Assembly (NCBI GenBank): GCA_039707655.1
Contig: CM077676.1
Location: forward strand, 241,570,866-241,634,865
DNA from: Elymus sibiricus
Taxonomy: Eukaryota > Streptophyta > Magnoliopsida > Poales > Poaceae
DNA length: 64,000 bases
Reading direction: 5' to 3'
Notes under the pieces: model-generated
What the model was told of the DNA's origin: nothing
The model's database searches: none
Seen by the model: the letters and a program-made list of their open reading frames with translations, nothing else
Shown: positions 1 through 11,700 of the stretch, one piece after another
Numbering within the stretch: position 1 is the stretch's first letter
Layout of the letters: each line of letters opens with the position of its first letter
Position numbers and translations under genes: made by a program

Positions 1-212
1 GCCACTTTTATGCAATACAAGTTGCATGTCAGTCAGTGGAACCGGTCTCTTGTGCGAGGACAAGTAAGGTTGGTCTGAGCCGCTTCATCCCACAATATCG
101 CCGAATCCAAATAAGAAAAAGGAAGTAAGCAATTTGAACATCAACACCCACAACTTCTTTGTGTTCTACTCGTGCAAATACATCTACGCATAGACATAGC
201 TCATGATGCCAC
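1..212 (-). mobile_element. Angela/BARE-type Copia element, 5' leader after the LTR
   Basis: Read on the minus strand, this sequence follows the LTR end directly. It starts with a degenerate methionine-tRNA primer binding site (GTGGCATCATGAGC, cf. TGGTATCAGAGC) at about 200-212. The untranslated leader then includes the stretch containing GATATTGTGGGATGAAGCGGC that I recall from Triticeae Angela/BARE elements. The gag and pol of this element would lie to the left of the window. The primer site has several changes from the consensus, which suggests an old copy. Confidence 0.8.
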
Positions 213-1945
213 TGATGGGGAATGTTGCATGAAAATCAAAAAAAATCCTACGAAACACCCAAGATCTAATCTAGGAGATGCATAGCAACGAGAGGGAAGT
301 GTGTCTACATACCTTTGTAGACCGAAAGCATTAGCGTCGTAACGCTGTTGATGTGGTCGTACTCTTCACGATCCAATCGCGATCCAATCCGATCTAGTGC
401 CGAACGGACGGCACCTCCGAGATTAGCATAGGTTCAGCTCGATGGCATCCTCTCCGTCTTGATCCAGCAAGCAAGGGGGGGTAGATGAGATCGGAACCAG
501 CACGGCGGTATGGTGGTGGTGGCAGCAGCGGAACTCTGGCAGGGCTTCGCCAAGCGTTGACGGATTGTGGAGGAGTATGCGGGAGAGAGGGAGGCGCCAG
601 AAGCAAGAGTGCGGCTGCCCTCCCTCTCCTCCACTATATATAGGGGCAAGGGGGAGGGGCACTGGCCCTAGCCCCTCATCCAAGGGGGGGCGGCGGCCAA
701 GGGGGGAAACTTGGCCCCCAAGCCAGGTGGAGGTGCCCCGACCTCCTAGGGTTTGGCCCCCAGGCGCATGGGCCTATGTGGGGCTGGTCCCCTTGGCCCA
801 ATAAGGCCAGGGCGCCCCCCACAGCCCATGCATACCCTAGGGGCTGGTAGAAACCTTCCGTGGACTCCCGAACTCCTCCGGAACCTTCTGGAACCTTCCG
901 GTGACTTCCCGGTACAATATCGAAAAAACCGAACTTTTTCCGTAACCCCGAAAACAACTTTCCATATATAAATCTTTACCTCTGGACTATTCTGGAGCTC
1001 CTCGTGATATCTGGGATCTCATCTAGGACTCTGAACAACCTTCGGACTTTCTGCTATTAATATCTCAATACTACCCTAGCGCTCTCGAATGTTAAGTGTG
1101 CGACCCAACGGGTTCGGGAACATGTAGACATGACCGAGACACTTCTCCGGTCAATAATCAATAGCGGGATCTGGATACCCATATTGATTCCCACATGTCC
1201 AACAAAGATCTTTATCGGTTGAACCACGATGTCAAGGATTCAGTTAATCCCGTATGCAATTCCCTTTGTCCGGCGATATGTTACTTGCCCGAGATTCGAT
1301 CGTCGGTATCTCCATACCTAGTTCAATCTCGTTACCGGCAAGTCTCTTTACTCGTTCCGTAATACAAGATCCCGTGACTAACTCATTAGCAACATTGCTT
1401 GCAAGCTCTTTACTATGTTGTATTACCGAGATGGCCTAGAGATATCTCTCCGTCATACGGAGTGACAAATCCCAGTCTCGATTCATGCAACCCAACAGAC
1501 ACGTTCGGAGATACCTGTAGAGCATCTTTATGATCACCCTGTTACGAAGTGACATTTGATAGCACACAAGGCATTCCTCTAGTATCCAGGAGTGATGATC
1601 TCATGGTCTAAAGAACTGATACTTGACATGAAGAAAGCTGTAGCAAATACCTAAACAATCTGATGCTAAACTTATGGTTGGGTCTTGTCCATCACATCAT
1701 TATCCTAATGATGTGACCCCGTTATCAAATGACAACTCATGTCTATGGTTAGGAAACCTTAACCATCTTTGATCAACAAGCTAGTCTAGTTGAGGCTTAC
1801 TAGGGACACGGTGTTGTCTATGTATTCACACATGTATTTAAGTTTCCAGTCAATACAATTCTAGCATGAATAATAAACATTTATCATGAACAAGGAAATA
1901 TGATAATAACCAATTTATTATTGCCTCTAGGGCATATTTCCAACA
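213..1945 (-). repeat. 5' LTR of an Angela/BARE/WIS-type Copia retrotransposon
   Basis: On the minus strand the LTR opens TGTTGGAAATATGCCCTAGA, the signature start of the BARE-1/WIS/Angela group, and closes CATTCCCCATCA just before the primer binding site. Its 1,733 bp fits the roughly 1.7-1.8 kb usual for the group. The last two bases correspond to the expected CA. Its flank at 1946-1950 is GACAC. The matching duplication would lie left of the window, so it cannot be checked. Short reading frames in this segment are not genes. Confidence 0.9.
634..643 (-). promoter_or_regulatory. TATA box in the Copia LTR
   Basis: A TATATATAG run lies in the GC-rich part of the LTR, where the U3/R boundary is expected, and is oriented for transcription to the left into the element body. 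It is assigned by motif and position only. Confidence 0.55.
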
Positions 1946-3040
1946 GACACCTCCTACCTCCGGCCCTTCCACCTAGTCATCCTCGGCCATGGGAGGCAGC
2001 CACCGCCACCGGCTGAAGGCGAGGTCAAAAGCTCCGATGGCGCGGAGCCCATCTTGCGGCAGCCTGGAAGCCAGCTTGACGCGGCGCTCGCAGCCGCTAG
2101 CTAGCCAAGCTAGCACACAACCTATTGGATGCATCTAGCTGCTTGTGTGCAAGCTTTGCTAGCTAGCTTGGCACGACGGTGCGACGGCTTGATCGCATGT
2201 GCCGCGCTAAGGCCAGCCATCCGGCTTGGGCAAAGCCCAACGCGGCGGCTTGCTCGTGCGTGAGCCGTGCTCGGGCCAGCCAGCCAGCCCGTGCGGAGGC
2301 CAGCGCAGTGGCCGGCCCGTCAGGCGGAGCGGCAGCTAACTCGCCCATCACCGGCGCCGGCGATGAACACGCATACAAACTGTTTGAAGAAGAGGATAGA
2401 TGCTCACATGTGGGTCCCACCTGTCGTAACAGTCAACACTATGGTCAAACAGACGGTGTTGACTTAAGGTGCCTCGTTAGCACGGACGTGTGGGCCAACC
2501 CTGTCATAAACGGGTTTAAACGAGCCTAGTCGGCACTTGGTAGTAGTTTTTTGGCACGGGTTGAGAAATTTTTGGTATGTTTTTGCTATTTTTTGTATAA
2601 TAGTTTCTTGCTAGGGTTGGTTGAAAGTGGTAGTTTTTTGTTAAATACTCTACATATTGTAAGTAGGAGTGAAAGTTAAGCTTTGGAAGTCAATAAGCAC
2701 GGCTAGTTACATAGTACATATGTGTACGTAATTCATACTAAATATCGACCATGGGCGACTAATATCTTGATGGAAAACTCGAAACTATGCAAATACAAAC
2801 ATATTATTGATACTTGTTTCCATAAACTTGGATCTACGTTCTATTCAACGGCTGAGCATGTGGGGCCTTAGCACGATGACTTCCTGACTATCTAAAACAA
2901 GGTTTTCCCATCTCCGGTAAGGAGGAGGATGACTGCGGCGTGCCTTCGGCTCGCTCTATTGCTCGTAGTCATCGCTAGGTGGTCTACGAACGTGTAGATG
3001 TAAAAAAAATTCATGTCTCGTGTTCGTTGTACTGCCACGA
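1946..3040. other. Unassigned flank with a 25-bp imperfect inverted repeat
   Basis: No gene is recognisable. The first 580 bases are GC-rich and hold an inverted repeat (arms 2096-2120 and 2143-2167, about 22 of 25 matching, loop 22 nt, rich in GCTAGC). The rest is AT-rich. Open frames on both strands here lack recognisable domains or a coherent gene model. It probably belongs to the CACTA-type host sequence that continues to unit 1. Confidence 0.4.
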
Positions 3041-3049
3041 CTGTTGATG

Positions 3050-3880
3050 AATAGATCATAAGTTTTTCACAAGAAACCCTTGGTTGAGCGTGTGTGTGAG
3101 CGAGAGATCGTGCGTGTGTGTGATATGGAGAGACTAAGGCGGAGATAAGAGAGTCATTGTGTGTTTGTGTGTGTGGAAGATAGAGACCTATGGGGCTTTG
3201 TGTTGTGTAACGTGGAGATAGATAGACATAGTCACAGAGTGAGTGTGTGACATACACATGCGGACATAGGGAGAGATGTGTGAATTGGAGAGACGGGGAA
3301 TTTTGGTGTGCATGTGAGTTAGAGAGAGAGAGATAGGGATATATATATACCTAGAGCTAGAGAGAATAAACAAGGGTGTGTGTCTTAAAAGAATGTACCT
3401 GGAGCTAGAGAGAATATACCTGGAGCTGGAGGGTCGGGTCCGCATGTGGAGAGATGGAAAGAGGAGAGAGGTGCACAAGGAGAGGGAGGGTGAGATGTGT
3501 ATCAATGTGAGAGAGAGATAGGGAGATGGTGGAGAGCGTGCGAGAGCCATATACCTAGGGAGAAAGACGTTGGGTGATGTGTTTGTGTGTATGGGAAAGA
3601 TACACGGCTATAGAGTGTGTGCTTGGGAAAGTGAGATGCCGAGAGACCTAGAGAGTGGGGGAAGAGATGTGTGCATGTCCGAGAGACAAAGAGATAGAGA
3701 CCTATCTTGGGGTTCAGACCTAGAAGAGAGAGGGGGGATAATGTGTGCATGTGTTTGTGTCCGGGGGAGAGAAAGGCTTGTGTGGGGGAAAGAGGGGCCA
3801 GGGTGGTGTGCTTCAGATAAAGAGTGAGGGGTGTATGTCTGAGAGACATAGACGTAATTAAAATATATGGTCAAGAGTGT
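3050..3880. repeat. Strand-asymmetric GA/GT-rich low-complexity tract
   Basis: The plus strand is almost depleted of C and built from loose repeats of GAGAGA, GTGTGTGTG and a 20-25 base unit around TACCTGGAGCTAGAGAGAAT (copies near 3350, 3398 and 3418). Long minus-strand frames rich in Ser, His, Leu and Thr are a product of the composition and are not listed as genes. Confidence 0.6.
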
Positions 3881-4380
3881 GTCCACTTATGCTTGATCAA
3901 TTTGTTTCATATTTTGGACTATGAGATAGCGATACTTTTGAACATCCAGTATACTTTGAAGTGCCAGAATTACTGACCTAAGATTGGAAATTCGGAATTC
4001 GACTGCATTATTAGCTTTTTTAATTCATTTAAATGGGGGTACATTTTTTAACCCGGGATTGCGTGATTTCAAATTCATATATCAAACCTAGAGATATCCA
4101 CATACGGTCGTTTTCAAACCTTAAAATCATCCACTTTATTCATACACATACATATTTGTTTGTGTCATCATATTTAGGATAAACACATTCGAAATTTCAT
4201 TTGAATTGGAGCATATGATGCTATTTGCTTGCACTAGCTCAATGATCCATATTTGAATTGAATGGACAATCTAAGTTTCGAGTTGGAGACATTGATTTTC
4301 GAAACTTGCACCCTTTTTTTGCGTGCACAACAAATAAATACTCGGCCATGATATCATAGTCGGTTGTACAAGACCAGAAC
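3881..4380. other. AT-rich spacer, nothing recognisable
   Basis: This stretch resembles intergenic or transposon-internal sequence. I see no coding frame with a domain, no terminal repeat and no RNA gene. Confidence 0.4.
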
Positions 4381-4410
4381 ACATAATTTCAGCCACCAAA
4401 AGCTTTCAAA

Positions 4411-4437
4411 CTTCCCGCTCACATCGAAATTTCCCGC
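4411..4437 (+). promoter_or_regulatory. E2F-type site(s) in the unit 1 promoter region
   Basis: TTTCCCGC at 4430-4437 matches the E2F/DP consensus TTTSSCGC exactly. CTTCCCGC at 4411-4418 is one base off. They lie about 130 bases upstream of a C-rich block (4550-4600) that looks like a 5' leader. Functional use is inferred from the motif and from the parallel with unit 2. Confidence 0.4.
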
Positions 4438-4549
4438 GCCCGAAAGTTTAGCCCTACAATATTCCTCTTTTACCCCTGCCACATCAACAGAAAAGGGCTG
4501 CTTTGGTAACTACATTGTTTTCCCCTCTTTGCCCCCAACATTCTAACCC

Positions 4550-5280
4550 AGAACCCCTCCCCTCCCCGCCTCCCCCCTCCCCTCCCCCAAGCCGCCGAAT
4601 CTAGTCCTCTACCGCAGCAGTGCACCTCACACCCCGCCAGATCTACCTTCCGCACCTTGGAACCCCCAACTGCCAACTCACCACTACACCGGAGCCGCTT
4701 CAGCGACTGGCTTGTCCACCGCACCAGATCTCCTTGACCGCCTTCATGGTCCATCGCAGCGAATCTGCTTCACCGGCGCTCTCATCCACCACAGTGTAGG
4801 ACCTTCACCGACGCCCTCGTCCACCACATCGTTGGCCCTTCTTAGAAGCCCTCGTTCACCGCAATAGACCTGCCTCACCGAAAGCACTGTACACTGCCCC
4901 GGATGTGCTTCGCCGACGCCTTCGTCCACTGCACCGGACCCACTCCACGGATGCCATATTCAACTCCACCGGCCCAGCTTTAATGACGCTACTACCTCAT
5001 CAGATTATTTCAATTAGTACTCCTTTGGTTTTTCTCGTCTTTATTGTACAACAGTTCACTTACCACAGATCAACTTTCTTGGATGTCGACAGGCGCCGCA
5101 ACCTAAGCACCGGAGCCGCTTCACCAACGGCGACAGCCGGCCCAACTCAACCGCAACACGACCACCATCGACAAAACTTAGCTTTCACGTATGACAATGA
5201 TGCCCATACGCCACCGACAATCAGGTACTATTCTCCAACGCCGGCGCTTACGTTCACCTTCTTAGCATAAGCACCGCACC
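4550..5280 (+). other. Unit 1, C-rich leader with degenerate exon-like repeats
   Basis: A C-rich leader is followed by six or more degenerate copies of a 40-50 base unit built around CACCGGACCTGCTTCACCGACGCC (about 4615-4980). This resembles the 5' ends of gene fragments carried by grass DNA transposons. I cannot fix a start codon. An open frame at 4905-5270 has no recognisable domain. Downstream (5281-5948) is intron-like T-rich sequence. Confidence 0.35.
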
Positions 5281-5948
5281 TTCAAATTTCTTCAGGGCCT
5301 CATTCAATGTTTTATGAGAGGCGTTATTCTGCTTGCACCTGTAGGTCCAAACGTGTGGTAGCGAACAGGTTATATGTGCTACATTACAAATCAGTGCACA
5401 TGTAGTTACAATGCTTTTTCTTTCTCCTAAGTATTATTGTACTTCCCAGATATTACTGCCTCCTATTTTACTTCTTGCATGCTATATTTATGATAATGGT
5501 GTTGTTCTGATGTCGCCTGTTGGTTACAATTATTGTACTAGACTGCTTCTATGTTCTCTATGCTAAATTACGCATCAGCAAACTAGCTTGTAGTTCCACT
5601 GCTTTTGGTTCTTCTTAACCTACATTTTTCAATGCTAGCTATTACCGCACTGCTCCGAGCCTCTGTTCATAACTTTTTTGTGTGTTATTGATCTTCCCAA
5701 GTTGCATGACTAATTTGTTGCTTTTATTCATTATGGAGCTGCCAACCGCATCAAGCAAAATGCTTTTTTCTTTTTGGGTTGGCACCTCGAACAAGCATAA
5801 AAATAGAGTGAAGCACATATATTGTCGTGTAAGCACACACCCTTCTTTCATTAGTTTAGATGAATCATTAATGATCAATTTGAACCAGTGCATGTCATTG
5901 AAATTAGTTTTACCAAAATAGAGGGGGAGAATAAACTACAATGACTAG

Positions 5949-6022
5949 ATTTGCATGCACGGGATGCTGACAACATCTTCAAAGAACATTGCAATAGCAG
6001 CGAGCCTTCACAGCGACATATG
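5949..6022 (+). pseudogene. Unit 1, internal exon (predicted)
   Basis: This 74-base segment lies between an AG acceptor (5947-5948) and a consensus GTAAGC donor (6023). Its end codons (CGA CAT ATG) join in phase to the next predicted exon at 6554. The product is not recognised. The peptide is polar (it contains DADNIFKEHC). Support is splice signals and frame only. Confidence 0.35.
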
Positions 6023-6553
6023 GTAAGCCAGTGTGTTTTAGTTACTGTGAAATGTCATGCATGTGGGCTGCTTTCTTGGCTTGTGCCCTCAACCTGTAAT
6101 CCTAGAGAATTACAAATAGTTTAGTTGCATGCTTTGTTGTATTGCTTGATTAGAATGCTTGTTTGTTACTTGTTAGGCTATACCTGCGTTGGCCAATGTG
6201 TCAGCAGTGCCTGCCGTACTATCATAAATAAATGCATGCCTACTTCATTTGACTCCTTATCTTTTCCTATGATCTCCATCACAAGACTGTCTTGCTAGTT
6301 TATATGAGGCCACACTGTTTAAGTGCTTTCTCAGAATATTTCAACTATTTATATGCCTGGGCAACTTAAATATAGCGGTGGTACACTGCCTTTCATCTAA
6401 TCATTTTAATTTGTTTTCGGTTGATGCAACTTCGAACCATTTAAATATAGCTTGCCAAGCTCGGCAATAATTCATATGTAGTTTACCATGTAAGCTTACT
6501 GCCTGGATCATGCGATAACTATCTGTTACTTATGTCCAACGGAAACCTTTCAG
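6023..6553 (+). other. Unit 1 intron (predicted)
   Basis: T-rich sequence with a GTAAGC donor at 6023 and a TTTCAG acceptor ending at 6553. No other feature is seen. Confidence 0.35.
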
Positions 6554-6720
6554 GATGCAGTTCAAACTAGGACACAATGTACACCCACAGGATCTATTTG
6601 TGGAAGCAGTGCACCATCCATGTTACTAGATGGTAGCAGTTCAGAGGCAACCCTGTTGGAGAGCACAGATATTATAGTTCTTGAGGCTCTACTAGAGGCA
6701 GAAAGAGACGGTGTGGCTAC
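6554..6720 (+). pseudogene. Unit 1 last exon, part 1 (split by a solo LTR)
   Basis: An open frame starts straight after a TTTCAG acceptor and runs without a stop to 6720, where a solo LTR begins. It resumes in the same frame at 23347 once the LTR and one copy of the 5-base target duplication are removed, and ends at TAG 23489-23491. Together the two parts encode about 100 residues: a Ser/Thr-rich start, then a Leu/Glu-rich helical segment (LEALLEAERDGVAT) with coiled-coil character. I do not recognise the family. The LAER/EAER-type helix resembles the last exon of unit 2, so units 1 and 2 may be paralogues. Function is unknown. Confidence 0.5.
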
Positions 6721-7362
6721 TGATGAGTGATATTTTTACACTCATTTCACCTTTGTTTAAACTGATATATTTCAATTAAAAAGAGATATTCGCTTTGATA
6801 TTATCACTAATGGCTAATAAGTGCAAGGGATTCCACAAATCCTCTCTTTGATGTGTTTCCACAGGAAATGGGCTAAAAAGGGAAGAAATCACGTGTGGAA
6901 ATGGAATGGAAGGAGAATGGAGGAAGAAGGAATCAACAGGAAACATCTGCGCGAAGACAGCACAAAAGATGGCGTTCCATATGGGCGTGATCGCCTATAT
7001 GAGCGCCTGTTTGGCATGGATTTCGAGGCAGATCGTCCACCTGAACAACTTTTGTTAAAGGGACCCCGTCAAAATGTTAACCGGGAGACGAGCACAGAAG
7101 CCAGAACCTCTTCATCATCATCCTCATCCACAAACCCTAGCCGCTGCCATCTCCATCGCTATAGCCATCTCCACCACCACCATAGTGCTCTTCCATCCCA
7201 TTCATACTTGTAATCGTGCATCACACAAGGCATCCATTGTAAGACATATTGCAATCAATCAATCTCAAGATGTGTTCTTCAATGTTTTCTTCCCGCGATC
7301 TGATCTCCATGTGTGAGTAGTTCGGTAAGGTATGGGTTGACGCATAAGCTTTGCAACCCAAG
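6721..7362. mobile_element. Solo LTR in unit 1, left part (TSD GCTAC/GCTGC)
   Basis: The LTR begins TGATGAGTG and, after removal of nested element A, ends GGTATCA at 23341, giving about 1.35 kb. It is flanked by GCTAC (6716-6720) and GCTGC (23342-23346), a 4-of-5 match. No second LTR or internal region is present, hence 'solo'. The family is not recognised. An open frame at 6821-7213 lies within it and is probably not a gene. Its best support is that removing it restores an uninterrupted exon. Confidence 0.6.
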
Positions 7363-8287
7363 TGTCATGGGAAACGACTATCTATGGGACCGAACGGGTC
7401 CCTTTGCAATTTGGCTCAGGGGACATGCATGGGACAAAGAGCAAGTTTTTAGTAAGTGCAAGAACACACGGGGGATTTATCCAGGTTTGGGCCGTTATGA
7501 ACGTGAAACCCTACTCCTGCTCTATGGTTGATTGAATATGAACTCTGGTTACAGGGAGCGCAGTTTTCCAGCAAGGTGCTCGGGAAAATGCAGCTATGGT
7601 GTGTAATTGAACTGGGTGTCGACCATTATACCTGTAGCCGTGGGCCTCCTTTTATAGGCCAAGGGGTTACCACAATGGCTAATACGGTCATTACAGAGTG
7701 TGAACAGTGACTTGCACCATCATCACGTTTATCTTCCAACGAGGTAAGACAAACGCATTTAATGCACCATTAGGTGCTACGTTGGGGAGGCCAGCCCTTG
7801 GGAAAAAGATCTGTACCACCGGTCCTGGCGCCCTCCTATAATCTCGACACGTCCCAGGGATGGGTGTCATTAAAGTTAATCTCAGCACGGCGTGCTGACA
7901 CATGCCTTGGCCGGCCATGTTAACTATCTGCCTGCTCGACACCTAGCCCACGAGCCTATCTGGTCGATGGTGAGGTGGGGCAGTAATGGGACAGAACAAG
8001 CCTGCTGGCACGAAGCTTGCCGGGCCTTGCTTGCCGGCAAAGGAACTTGCCGGCAACCATAGCCTTAGTCTTTACCTTGCCGGGGCGAAGCTTGCCGGCG
8101 AGAATAGCGTCTATCTTCAGTACTTAGAATACTACTGCTCGATGACCTGCCTTGAGGTCTTCTTCACGGTCTTGATATTGAGTCTTGGGTTGTAGTTATC
8201 CTCTGTCAAGCACTTGCCGGAAGGGAGGCTACAACTGCCTGTGCACAAGTCTGGGTACAAGGGCACCCATGTCTTAGTACACCGACA
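7363..8287 (-). repeat. 3' LTR of Tat element A
   Basis: Minus-strand reading: opens TGTCGGTGTACTAAGACATG and ends CCCATGACA. It matches the 5' LTR at 21720-22628 closely. The main visible difference is an extra CTTGCCGGCAA-type module near 8030-8060. A TATA motif lies at 7650-7656. The 925-bp length is close to the LTRs of B (912) and C (about 928). Confidence 0.92.
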
Positions 8288-8722
8288 GGAGCCCCTGGGT
8301 CTGGGCCACACGCGCATGCGAGGCGTCGTCGGGCTAGGCCCAAACAGTGCACAGGTGGCGCGTGGTAGAGGATAACTATCATAATTTTCTCTTTTACCGC
8401 ACCCGCCCACGATGCGCATTAAATGCGGGCATGGGACAGGTGGAGCGAAGCGGCGGCGGGAGGTGGTGCGCCTGAAAAGCGCAGCCACGTAGGACGAGAA
8501 AGAGCCAGCCGTCATGTTTCCCTCATAAGAAAGGAAACCGCGAGGGGCGCTACTCATTTACCCCCTCTCCCCAATCTAGCCAGTTCGCCATCGTCTTCAA
8601 TCTCACGCAAAAACAGAGCGTGCCTCCCCGCTTCCATCCCCGCACAAGAGCAGAGCACGCGCTTTGCCTCCGCCGGTGCACAACACAGCTTCCCCTCCCC
8701 CCCCCCACACACACATCTCGCC
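8288..8722 (+). promoter_or_regulatory. Promoter and leader of the antisense gene in element A
   Basis: The start (minus-strand CAGGGGCTCC next to the LTR) serves as the polypurine-type tract of the element. The following 290 bases are strongly similar to the reverse complement of 40144-40434 in element B, up to the shared ACTCATTTACCCCC-type block near 8550-8570, after which A and B diverge completely. A weak TATA-like CATAAGAAAGG lies at 8524-8534, and the corresponding sequence in B is CATAAAAAGGA. The region reads rightward, toward the antisense gene. Confidence 0.55.
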
Positions 8723-11700
8723 ATGGCACCGAAGTGAGGCGAAAAGGCCACAAGTTCGGCGGCGGGTGAGAAGAAAGCCGCCAAGGCAGTACAGCGGTGG
8801 GACTACGCCGTTTTCCTGCCGGTGCTTACGGCGGACGATCTAGCGAAGGATTACGTGTATGTATACGCGGGCGAGACGCGAGATCACGAAGCCACAGTGG
8901 TGCTTCCTGGATCTCTCCCTCCTGCCGGCGACCAATTCCACTTCTTCGCCGGGTACTTCTACTACGGTCTGTGTCCGCCCTTTTCTGCTTTCTTTGTTGA
9001 GGTGATGAACGCCTTCGGGCTCAGACTGCTCGATTTTACACCCAATGCGGTCACCTGCCTAGCAAATTTTGCACACTTGTGCGAGAATTTTGTGGGGATA
9101 GTTCCAAATGTAGCTCTGTTCCGGCAATTCTTCATCCCTCGGGTCCAGAAGGGCGCTCTTTTCGGTAGCGTCACTTGGGTCCCAAGGGGAAATTCGAAAA
9201 AGTACTACTTGGACGGCGAGTTTCACTCCAGATGGGATAGGTGGCGGGCTGATTGGTGCTGGGTCAAGCAGCAAGACTTCCCAGCCTTTTGCCATCTCAG
9301 GACCGAGATGGTTGCAAAGCCTGGTAGCTGGAACCAAGTCAACCCCAATGATGCCAAACTGGGGGTGGCACTGCGCCGAATCCTCACTCTGAAAGGGGTC
9401 GGCTTGACGATTGAGAAGGTGGGAGCAGATTTCCTTCGCCATCGGATCGCCCCACTGCAGCACAGAAAAGGCTGGCAAGCATGGGATTACCAAGGGCCTG
9501 CTGGCCCAATGCGGCTGCACCAGGGCTCTGACAACAACTTGACGACGATGGGACATTATCTGCTCATCTGCCAGATTTTCAACAAGGGTTGCGACTTCGA
9601 CTTGCCGGCGAAGGTGATCCCTTTGTGCAACAACACCGCCAAGGCCTCTATCCTGGCATGGATGCCAGACTGTGACGCTCGGATGGTTCTGAGCACATGG
9701 AAGGAACCTAGGCAGAAGGATGTGGATAACTGGTTTGCTGGCTTGGTAGAGGAGGCTATCGGAGCTGAGGACGGCATGATGCACCCGACGAAGGATGACC
9801 GGAAAGAGTTTCTTGCGGCAAGGGCTAACGAGTCCAAGAAGATGAAGGTAACTCGTCCTCGGTTGGGCAAGGACCAGTCCAAAAAGCGGGCCACAGCTCC
9901 GGAGGCCAGTGGAGGAAGCCGCTCCCAAGAGCATGCTGAAGAGCACGCTGAAGAGTTTGTTGGCGAGGAGGAGCAAGCTGAGGAATCTGAGGGAGGGGAG
10001 GAAGAAGAGGAGCAACCCGAGGGGTCCTCGGGTGAGGAGGAGTCGGAAGAGGAAGAAGAACCACCTTACCCTCCTCCTGCCAAGGGAAAAATGACAGTCG
10101 CCAAGAAGACTGCCCTCAAGGGGAGGCGCACACCGAGTCGGCAAGCCGAGGGCTCGTCGGCGTCATGGTGGCAACCGCAACCCTCCGGGCGCAGCCTTCC
10201 CAGCAACTGCCCCCTCCCCCCCCCCCCCCCCGCGTTGCTGTCCCTCGTCGCCCCATCCTGCCGATTGTGGAGGAGGCAGGCACTTCTCAGCCCCTAGTCC
10301 CCCCAAAGCGTCCCAGGACTCCACTGCCGTCATCCACTACCGTGGGGACCAAGGAGACAGTCCATTACGACCTGTCAGTCCTGAGTGACCCCGACGAGGA
10401 CGAGGAGTAAGCATCTCCATCCTCGAGTATTTCTTAATTGTCCAGACTCTGTTGCCTGAGCTGATCTCCTTCTTTGTCCTGACATTGCGGGGACAAAGTG
10501 CCGCTAGCGAAGAGGCTCAGGACCACCGGGGAGGGCGAGACGGCAACTGGCACCGACCAAGGTGCAATTTCTCTTGAAGTTGCTGGCTCGAGCCCCCCGC
10601 GTGAGGCATATGCGCAGTTTCTGCTGGCGGGCACCACCGTCGGATCTTCTACAATGGAGACCGACAAGGGGCTAGAAAGTAGCCAGTCAGAAGGAGGGCG
10701 TCAAGGGATAGACCTCTTGACGGCGCCCTCGACTCCCGGGCCGTCACCAAGACTTTCTCCGGCAAGTGGCAGCCCTCCCCCAGAGGAGCCCCAAGAAGGG
10801 CTCATCCACGCGGAGGCCCCTCCGGCAACCGATGTTGCCGGGGACCAAGCGCCGGCAACCAAGGTTGCCGGAGGAAGAACGGCATCTCCCCCCACGTGCT
10901 CGTCAAGGTAATCTTCTTTCCAAGTATACTTGACTCTTTCTAATGCTTCTTCTTTTTGCTTTCTTGAACTTGATCTGAAATTCGAATTTTTCTTCCCTCT
11001 GCTCCTTCACCCTACAGAGCCAACTCCTCCGGAGGGGGAGGAGGCATCCGCAGAGAAACATGCTGAGAGTGTCGCCGATGAGGCCGCCAGGATTTCCGGC
11101 ACGGAGGCTGCCGCGTCTACCACCGAAGAGGCCAGGAAAACTCCTGAAGAAATAGTCCAGCCCCTTGGTGGCATATCTTGGCTTGCCATTACGGACGCTG
11201 AGATGGGAGAGGCCGGCACCGACAAGTCAAGTGTTGTCTCCCACCCTAGTGTATCCGAGGCGCAGGCCCTGATCAGCCTCCCAGAGTCTGTCTGTCTGCA
11301 GCAGGAGTCTGAGGCCCCCAGCTCATCTGGTGCTGGGGAGCCTACTTTTGACGAAGCCATCACGGAGATCTTGGCACCCCTCTCCAGCAGTGTCGTGGCG
11401 TCAGATGGTTCTAACGACAACGCCGCGGATCTTGCCTTCCTGACGACGATGGCTAGTGGCCTCAAGGATGTGCAAGACCGCTACGGCAGGCGCTGGGACG
11501 AACTGCATGCCCAACGGCAAGCCGTAGGGCAGGCTGAGCAGAAACTGAGAAAAAGGCGGAGGAAATTCATGCCTGGCACAATAGCAAATTTCATCGCCTC
11601 AGGAGGCAAGAAGAGAAGCTTGACACTGCCAAAGAAAAGGCAACGGCTCTGGACGGCAGGTTGGCGGAGCACGAAGCGCAGCTTGCCACTAAAGAAAGGG

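Noticed and set aside
2892..3849. Several overlapping minus-strand frames rich in Ser, His, Thr and Leu
   Set aside because: They arise from the C-poor plus strand, which gives few stops on the complement. No domain or gene model is seen.
9059..10144. Long minus-strand open frame (about 361 codons) opposite the antisense gene of element A
   Set aside because: It is the complement of a GC-rich coding exon. It has no domain, and the plus strand has clear homology to element C, so this is a shadow frame.
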